A DNA stretch of 64,000 bases, taken from positions 7,346,861-7,410,860 of the forward strand of contig NC_066337.1 of the NCBI RefSeq assembly GCF_022539315.1. The letters run 5' to 3'. Below are positions 47,179 through 64,000 of this stretch, in pieces. The notes below the pieces were generated by a model. The model was not told where the DNA came from. It searched no databases and was given only the letters and a program-made list of their open reading frames with translations. The translations under genes and the position numbers were made by a program. Source of the DNA: Serinus canaria. Its lineage: Eukaryota > Chordata > Aves > Passeriformes > Fringillidae. Position 1 is the stretch's first letter; the number at the start of each line of letters is the position of its first letter.

Positions 47179-48789
47179 GGTTTGAGGGGCACGACCTGTC
47201 TCTCTTCCAGAAATTGCGACAAAAGTTCTTTTCTGGGGTGGAGTTAATCATTTAAGTGAACGGGGAGGGGCACAGAATGTAACAATAGAGTATTTGCAAG
47301 GCAAATGAGCTCCAGGCATAGAGTGACCTGATTGATGTAAAGATTAACACCTAGTTTTATCATCTTTTTACTAGTGCTGTAAGTTGACTTTTAAAATACA
47401 GTTAAAGAATCCATGTTCCTTTGGTCTATACCGCAGAAGATCCAGAACATCTTTAGGTCTTCCCTGGAAACCTTCTTGCCCACAGCTGTCCTTGTTACAG
47501 GTGGTCCAAAAGGCTTTGAAAAGGTGTGTGCTAAGGTCCACCCTTACCAGAAACCTCCTGGATCCAGGCACTTCTCTGGAGCTGTGTAGGACTTTGAAGT
47601 ATGGATATGGTCTGTATGATCATCACCCTCTGCCTTGGGGTCCTCCTGGCTGCTTTAATTCCAGTGACTTGTAGTTGTCTTCTGCTCCTTCTTCTGCTGC
47701 TTCACCCCTCATCTGGGCTTGGGGGAGTGTGAGGTGGCTTGCACAGGAAAGCAAGGCCTTGGCAGCCACTCTGCAAGTCTAGAGCAGGGCTAGCAGGGGC
47801 TGGGCAGCTTGACTTCACAAGCGTAACAGAGAATCAGGATGGAAAATCAAGATTTTCTCTGCTCGGGGAAATGGGCATTTAGTTCAGTGATGTCACAGCA
47901 ACAGACTCACAGTGAGAATGCCCCGGTCTGAGTCAGCAGAGTAGGATGGCATTGCAGCTGGCATTTTGGCTGAAAGCTTTTCCTGTGCGAGCAGCTGAGG
48001 TGGTTTGACAAGCACAGTTCTTGTCCACTTGTCTAGGTACAGCTGCATCAAGGCCTCTCTACCAGCAAGGACTCTGGTGGGACTTTGGACTGGTGAAGGA
48101 GGGTGTTAATCTCATGAACACTGCTGGATTACAACTACTCTTCCCATTTCTTAGATCCCGACTTGTTGAGCACCTGCTGCCCCAAGGATGTCGCTGTCCT
48201 CCCCTGCCGTGAGGACCTCTGTGTGCACCTGCATGTGCTCATCAGCTTCTGGGCACTGATTCTCCTGAGAGGATGGAGAGCAGCAAAACGGGAGGGAGGC
48301 CGTAGGGAGCTCACACTGTGCCTCACTCACAGGGAGAACACAGACTGAGCAAGCCCTGTGCTGCGAGGGCTGAGGGGTAAGGCGAGTGGGGTATCACTGG
48401 GCCCGGGAGACGGGAGAGGTCAGGAAGGATGTTCTCAACCAGCTAGAACTGGAGGGTGGAAAAACAACAACCTAGAGACAGCTGTAGATGTGAGGAACTA
48501 GATAAAATCGGGAATGTTCTTGTCCTTTTGCGTGTATTTTGGAAAAACATTTGAAGAAAAATTTGTTTGCAAAGCAGTAACTACTAAGATTACATTCCCA
48601 TTGTGTCTCGGTTTGTCAAAATCCACGTCTAAATAACAGCTGTCTAAAAAGAAATGCCAATCCCCAGCCTGTCACGATCGGCGGTTACGACTCCTCCAGG
48701 CTGTGGCTCAGTCCCTCATTCTTACGTTTGTGTTGGTTCTGTTTTAATGGCCACACAGCGAAGCCTCGTTACGTTTCCAGGTTAAAAGA
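47179..48789. promoter_or_regulatory. Divergent intergenic region; contains CXCR5 promoter
   Basis: About 1.6 kb between the CXCR5 start codon (- strand) and the DDX6 CpG island (+ strand). No coding exon is seen. The CXCR5 5'UTR and promoter must begin here unless a further upstream exon exists. Notable words: two imperfect octamers in TATTTGCAAGGCAAATG (47291-47307) and TGAGTCAGCA (47929-47938), a Maf/AP-1 type site. The mammalian CXCR5 promoter is known to depend on Oct-2/Bob1 and NF-kB; whether these words do the same job is inference. Confidence 0.55.
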
Positions 48790-48959
48790 GAAGGGGCAGG
48801 TCTGAGGAAGCAGCACGAGCGGCGAGCCCGACCCGCGCGGTCACGCGGGCACCGCACGCTGCGTTGGGCGTGACGCGAGACGTACGCCGAGCGTACGTAC
48901 GTACATACGTGATGCGTGTGGGGCGGGGCGGTGCCGCCCGCCGGGAGGGGGAGGGCGCA

Positions 48960-49067
48960 CAGGAGGAAGGAGGAAGCCGCCATCTTGGAGCGTCGAGTCG
49001 CCATAACAAGGCACCGGGGGAGCGAGAGGATTTTGTACCTGGGCGAGGGGGAGCGCGGCTGGTGGCG
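48960..49067 (+). other. DDX6: DDX6 non-coding exon 1 (approximate)
   Basis: The 3' edge is set by the donor GGTGGCG|GTGAGG at 49068; the 5' edge is only estimated from the YY1 site. No transcript evidence was available, and other donors in the GC-rich region are possible. Confidence 0.4.
48976..48986 (+). promoter_or_regulatory. DDX6: YY1-type motif at the likely DDX6 start site
   Basis: GCCGCCATCTT is the reverse complement of the extended YY1 core AAGATGGCGGC. Such motifs sit just downstream of start sites of many TATA-less housekeeping genes, which places the DDX6 start near 48.95-48.98 kb. Confidence 0.6.
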
Positions 49068-50986
49068 GTGAGGACGGGCCAGGGCGGGCACCGCTCTGTG
49101 GGAGCAGGGCGAGGGGGCCGCTGCTGGCGGGCCGCGCCTCGCGGCCTGCGGCGAGAGCGCGGGCCTGAGCGGGGCCTGGCGGCTCCGCGGGCGGGGCGGG
49201 GACGGCCGGACCGAGCTTGGGCGCACCGGGAGCGGCGGGACCGGGAGACCCCTGGGGCGGGGCCGGACCCGGGCAGCTCTCGCTCCCCCCCGGCTGAGGC
49301 GGCAAACTGCGGCCGCTCCATTGTTCGCGGGCGGGAGGTGTTGCTGTGGCGCAGCTGCGATCAGCGGGCGGCGCCGGGCCCACCGCTCTGCCCCGGGGCT
49401 CTGCACTGCGGCCCGGGCTCACCGGGCACACTGAGCACCTCGAGTGCTCCCTTTGTGCCGGGCCCAGCCGACGGAAAAGGAAAGATCCGGAGCTGATGCC
49501 TCGGCCGCCCGCCCGCGCCCGGAGAGCAGAGATATGCGATGGAGCTCCTTTTTTTTCAGTCCGCTGGTTTGCGAAATGGTGGCGTCTCTTTTATCGGAAC
49601 AGGGAGATTTTTTTGGGTTCTGTGAGACTTGCCGGTTTTTTTACCCTGTGTTCTTCTAAAGGATAGTTACGAGCGTGTGGGCACAAGGGACAGAGGTTTC
49701 ATTTCCTACGCTGTTGGAGAACTTCTCGGCCTTAGTAGTCGGGTCTCATTGGCGTCTTTGGCTACCTTCGTAACTCCTCTGGTTTTTACGAAGTTAATGA
49801 CCAAGAGAAATACCTTTTCGAGCATGCCTTGAAAGTTAACTAGTAGAAAATCCTAGTATTGCAAACTTTAAAATTTTGTTGGAACCCAGCACTGACACAC
49901 CTTAAAACAGCTGGGAAATGTGAATTCCTTTTCCACTCTCTTGAAATGCTCTTCAATGTGCCTTTTTATTCACTGGGAAAACATGTATTTTGTTGTGAAT
50001 GCCGAGGTTAGGAAGCAGTAGTCCTCTGGTCTTCCCTTTGTGTTTTCCCTAGATGCAGATGCTCAAGGCGAGCCTACTTTTTGTTCCAAAAGATTTTGGA
50101 CTAGGGACATTTTGTCTCCCTGGTACCATTTTAAGGAGTCTTTAGCTCTGGTCCATGTTTGCTTTATGTAAGGGGCAGACTTTGTATTGTCTTTCCACAG
50201 TTTTACAACCTTTCTGTTAAATACAGAGTCAATATTAAGTCATGTGTATGAAATGTTATCTTCCGAGAACCACATAAGTTGTCGCTGACAGCAGGAAGGT
50301 AAGATCACAAGCAGGAAGCTGCATAACCAGCAGCGTTACTGCCTCAGTTCAAGCTCAGTCACTTTGACTCAAAGAGGCAGCTGCTCTCAATTCAGCATAA
50401 TGGTGTTGTTTCTTCACTCTTCTGAATAGCCTTAAATCAATACCCGGTTGAAAACTGGGGGTAGGAGTGTAAGCTTTAGTTTTGGGTTTACACAGTCTAT
50501 ATTTCCCATTCAAACTGAACAGGGTAATCAGTGTAATGTAAGGGTTTTGTCAGTTCTAACTGGAATGTCCACTTGCTATTGTAGTCTTGCTTCTTGTCAC
50601 AAACTTATGCATATTACTTTTCATGTTTTAGGGCTGGTTGGCTGCATCCTGGAAGTGGGGGAATTTGTGGGGGAATTGAAGAGCCATCAAAGCAATTGAT
50701 ACGCTTAATGGTTACTTTATGAGAGGGGATAGGTAGTGGAAGGTCGTTGAAAGTACAACTACTTGGGAAGTTTTCTTTGGTGTCTAAAGATGTTAGGCAA
50801 CACTTTCTAGAAAGGCAAAAAAAGTTTGATGCATATTTTTATAATTATCACTGAGGAAACAGAAAAGGAAGTACTTTTGTTGCACACTGCCTGGGAAGAA
50901 ATTTTTCTAAAATACACGAATAAACTGATGTGATTTGCATTGACAGAAGTCCACATACTAATTGTTATTGTCTGCTTCTCTTTCAG

Positions 50987-60823
<9,837 letters not shown>

Positions 60824-62210
60824 GTATGTAAGTGCCTTGCTGAATGGTGATGTGTTGAATGACAGGAATGTTGTTGATGTGTCAGTGTTACCTCAGGGGA
60901 AGAGGGAAACTGATGTGATGAAAAAGCTCTGAATGTGAAAGCAAGGGTTTGAAATAGAGTTTCAGTGCAAGGAATTCCATGGATATGCTGAAGGTGGGAG
61001 GGGGAGGGATGGGTATTTTTTAGTTGTTTTAATTGAAATGCTGACCATGTGCTAAGGAGATCAAAAATGGGGAAAAGGGGGAGTGGGTAATGGTGTTGGG
61101 AGAGGTCAGGATGGAGTAGTAGTAGCCTAATGAATTCTTTCTGTATTGCTAAGCTGAAATGAGAAATTGGTGAGGGGCAGAGAGGAAAGTAGTCCTCCAA
61201 AAAGTGAGGAAATAAAATGGATAGCTGTGAGAACAGAGCATCAACCGAAGAGTAAACACCTCACCAGCCAGAAGGACCAGGATCTTTTGTATCCTTTGAT
61301 TCATAGAATTCTTGGAAGTGAACAAAGTAGGGAGTGAAGCTGTGATTCATCTTTGCTGCCACTTGAGGTCGTCTATGTAGTTTCAACAGGAAATGAGGTT
61401 TCACTGTTGGAGACTCATCTAAGTGCTCCCTTTCTGATCATTGTCTCAGGAAAAGTTGCTGAGTTAAGTCCTTTTATAGGAAGATTACTTGCCCTGGACT
61501 GCAGTCAAGCTAAACTGGCTGCAGGATGATGATCTGACCTTAGTTAAGATGTCATGCAAGATCCATCACCATACAGTTTGGGCTGAAACTCATTCTTATG
61601 TTTACTCTTCTCAGAGGTTAGGATTTAGAAAGACAATACCAACGAAGCTACTGAAATTCTTTTCAGATGACCAGAAATAAAAAAGTGGCTATAGAAGCAG
61701 TCTGCTTGATAGCATTAAAATGAACCTATGGTTCCTTCTTGAAGTCACCCAAGGATAGCCCTAGATAGTCATAACAAGCTGACTTGAAAGCTTCTGCTTT
61801 GGTGATTGAACCTTCTTAGTGTTTATAAATAAATGGAATACAAAACAGGTAATGGATGTGGAACAGGCTCTTGGATGGTAACAGTTAATGAATGTGCAAC
61901 AGCTTCCTAAGTGGAATGCTGGGACCTTGCCAAAGAGCAGTTTGCTGCTTCCTAAAATACAAGAAACCAGGAGGTAGTCATGTTCCACAGGTACAGAAGG
62001 GCTTTAGTAGCACCTCTGTTTACAAAGCTGAAATTGGTATTGAGCTGCTCAATATGCCCTTTGCCATTTGGGAGCTGTTGCATAGTTATTGTATGTGATT
62101 CATCAATTTGTGTTCTGGTTTTGTCTGATTTAACTGAGGGTGTTGTGGTTGTTTGTTTTATTCGGTTTTTTCTGCCTTTTTTCTGGGTTGTTTTTTGTTG
62201 TGTTGTTTTG

Positions 62211-62247
<37 letters not shown>

Positions 62248-62412
62248 TTGTTGTTGGTTGGTTTTTGTTTTATTTGTGGGATTTCTTTGGTTGTTTATTT
62301 TGGGGTTTTTTTGTTTGGTTTTGCGAGGGTTGTTCTGTTTGTTTGGTTTGGTTTACATGGTTTTTTGTTTTGGTGGTTTTGTTGTTTTGTTTCTTTTTTT
62401 TTTTTTTTTTAG
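60824..62412 (+). other. DDX6: Intron in the DDX6 3'UTR
   Basis: Donor GTATGT at 60824; acceptor after the T run, TTTTTTTAG|GCTTTG at 62412. The joined sequence reads ACATGCAG-GCTTTGATTACAC, which fits a spliced 3'UTR. The junction is only 8 nt after the stop, so it should not trigger nonsense-mediated decay. No gene is seen within. Confidence 0.7.
62140..62412 (+). repeat. Extreme T/G-rich, nearly A-free tract including T34
   Basis: About 270 nt made almost only of T and G (TTTTGTTG, GGTTTGG, TTGTTGTTGG words), with 34 consecutive Ts at 62213-62246. It ends exactly at the 3'UTR splice acceptor. The open frames of Phe, Val, Leu, Cys and Trp it produces are artefacts of composition. Confidence 0.9.
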
Positions 62413-63109
62413 GCTTTGATTACACATGCCAGAAGGTGAAGCCCTATGATCCAGATCTGTGACACATCGTTTCTTTGGGGATACCCTTCTCTTTGTGGGT
62501 TTTTCTTCATCTTTTCATTTCGGAACTATGAAGACTTAAAGAGCTCGTCTTTTTTTCTCTTTAAATTTGGCAGCAAGGAAGAAAGAAGATAAAAGGAGGA
62601 ATGTCTTTTTGTTTTTCCACTTGTTTGCACTGCGTGCTGATTGAACATTAGTTGCACTAACTGCTGGTTTTAAATTTTGTTTTCTTTGGGTGGGAGGGTC
62701 AGCAAGGGAAGAAGAGAAACCCTGAAAAGAGAAGAATCTTGATGAACACGAGCTTGTCTGCTATTTCAAATTCTATAACTATTGACTGAGTGCATTTCAA
62801 CTTCTCCCCGGTTACTCATCTGTTTTTTAAGCTAAAGAGCTTCTTACTTATTCGTGCAAAGTGCCTTATGCTATGAGACCATTCAGAATATCACCTTTCC
62901 CACACAGCCCAAGGAATTGACATTTGTTTTTGGTTTCAGGTCAAAGTTCCCCTCTCTTCCCCTACTCCTCCTTGCCATGTATTCAAGCCCAGGGCTGGGA
63001 GGTGAAATGTATTGGTTATTGGTAATACTCCTTTTTTTTTTTTTCAACTTACTTTTTAAAATTTTTTTTTTATTGGAGGAGTTGATATGCATCTGCAGTT
63101 CATCCAAAC

Positions 63110-63117
63110 TGTAAATA
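63110..63117 (+). promoter_or_regulatory. DDX6: Pumilio response element TGTAAATA
   Basis: An exact match to UGUANAUA in the DDX6 3'UTR, in an AU-rich setting. Confidence 0.5.
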
Positions 63118-63380
63118 CCTGTATTTAAAATGAAACCAACCTAAAATCTGGGCTGATTAGGTGCAGCATCATAGCTCCAGAAGGAAAGAGTAGCCTATGA
63201 TCCTTTGCAGGAGCCATAAGAAAAGCCCTGTGCTCTAGCAGAACACTAAAGACTGGTTTCCATGAGTCTTCATTAGTAGTTAACAGCACTTGATAGGTAG
63301 ACTTGTTTCAGAGCCATGGCCCTCTTTCTTCTGGTGCAGTGTGTCCCATAGAAAATCAGATGTGTATATTGTACAAACTT

Positions 63381-63388
63381 TGTAAATA
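63381..63388 (+). promoter_or_regulatory. DDX6: Second Pumilio response element TGTAAATA
   Basis: The same 8-mer again 271 nt downstream, preceded by a near match TGTATATT (63363-63370). Confidence 0.5.
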
Positions 63389-64000
63389 TGATTTTTTTTT
63401 TTCTGTTTGGGTTCATATATAACTTTTTCTTTTATGATGAAGGTTGCTGAGGTTAAAGGGATTAGACTGATTATGGGAGCAGCTAAAGATGAGAGGGGCT
63501 CAGTTTTCTGCAACACTAAACAATGAGAAGTTCTCTGACCTCTGTGAACTGCAGGCCACCACAAGTGTCCCTTGTCAGGGTGGATTTACTCTGGTGCTAG
63601 CAACAGTCCTGTACTGCTTGTATGGAAGAGATCACGTGTGGGGCTCCAAGGCCTCCAAATCCATAGCTCAGCCTTTTGGGGGATGCTCTTTGATTTTGCC
63701 CTTTAGAAACTTCAGGAACTTGACAAGCTCTGAAGGAGTCCATGACCTGTGTTCCACCATGGTGTGAGGGAAATCCAGTGGGTGTCGCTGAGCAGTATAC
63801 GCGTAAGGTGTGGATTTGGGTTTGAGAGACCATAAAAAAACCAGTTCACGTGCATAAACTGACAGTTCTGGAACTTTGTGGAATTGATTCACTTCCTGCA
63901 TTGCTGTGTTTTCTGTCCAGAGGGGCCTCTGTGCAGAACTGTGAGCAGGTAAGGGCAAACCCCTGTTAATGTCAGAAGCTGCAGGAAGCTGCTTGCCAAC

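Larger units (their letters stand above)
48790..49540 (+). promoter_or_regulatory. DDX6: CpG-island promoter of DDX6
   Basis: This is the only stretch in the window with dense CpG and very high GC, typical of a housekeeping promoter. It contains a CGTACG-rich repeat (48881-48910), several GC boxes (GGGGCGGGG) and a YY1 site. Long open frames on both strands here are a by-product of high GC. Confidence 0.85.
62413..64000 (+). other. DDX6: DDX6 3'UTR, last exon (continues beyond window)
   Basis: Non-coding, T-rich, with no AATAAA or ATTAAA found by eye up to 64,000, so the mRNA end lies outside the window; the human DDX6 3'UTR is also several kb long. It contains two Pumilio-type elements. Confidence 0.7.

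Noticed and set aside
48744..49496. Several long frames on both strands at 48.7-49.5 kb
   Set aside because: Stop codons are rare in the GC-rich CpG island. Products are Arg/Ala/Pro/Gly-rich and overlap in all frames.
61296..61320. ATTCATAGAATTCTTGG-like word as a CR1 LINE remnant
   Set aside because: It resembles the CR1 3' motif only over a few bases, and no further CR1 sequence follows on either side.
61980..62462. Hydrophobic Phe/Val/Leu/Trp frames resembling a membrane protein
   Set aside because: They come entirely from the T/G-rich tract before the DDX6 3'UTR acceptor and occur in several frames at once.

Overview
This is an ordinary piece of vertebrate nuclear genome, almost certainly from a bird. 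It carries three intron-containing genes in an order I know from human 11q23: BCL9L (+ strand), CXCR5 (- strand) and DDX6 (+ strand). The avian call rests on the very short spacing between genes, the near absence of recognisable interspersed repeats, the CpG-rich promoter and the degree of divergence of CXCR5. I cannot name the species. I see no prokaryotic, viral or CRISPR-type system.

Layout. Bases 1-25,419 hold no recognisable coding exon. They are best read as the long 5' intron, and possibly upstream flank, of BCL9L. From 25,420 to about 39,180 lie seven BCL9L exons with coding sequence, which join in frame to 1,510 codons plus stop, followed by a 3'UTR of about 3.4 kb. CXCR5 is convergent to it: coding exons at 42,446-43,522 and 47,140-47,178, and a probable 3'UTR down to about 40,340. 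About 1.8 kb beyond the CXCR5 start codon is the CpG-island promoter of DDX6 (about 48,790-49,540). DDX6 then occupies the rest of the window: a non-coding first exon, twelve coding exons that join in frame to 483 codons plus stop, and an intron inside its 3'UTR. Its 3'UTR runs off the right edge.

How the genes work. BCL9L is a nuclear adaptor linking beta-catenin to Pygopus in Wnt transcription. CXCR5 is the CXCL13 receptor that guides B cells and follicular helper T cells. DDX6 is a DEAD-box RNA helicase of P-bodies acting in translational repression and mRNA decay. They share no pathway; their linkage is conserved synteny.

Points most worth a second look: a GC-AG intron that splits the DEAD box of DDX6 between Glu247 and Ala248; a 13-codon first coding exon of CXCR5 with a tandem acceptor at exon 2; poly(A) signals of the two convergent genes within about 75 bp; the compact head-to-head CXCR5/DDX6 arrangement; an almost adenine-free T/G tract before the DDX6 3'UTR exon; and two perfect 14-bp inverted repeats. 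Exon boundaries were placed by reading splice consensus and frame by eye and comparing with remembered human proteins; no alignment or transcript data were available.
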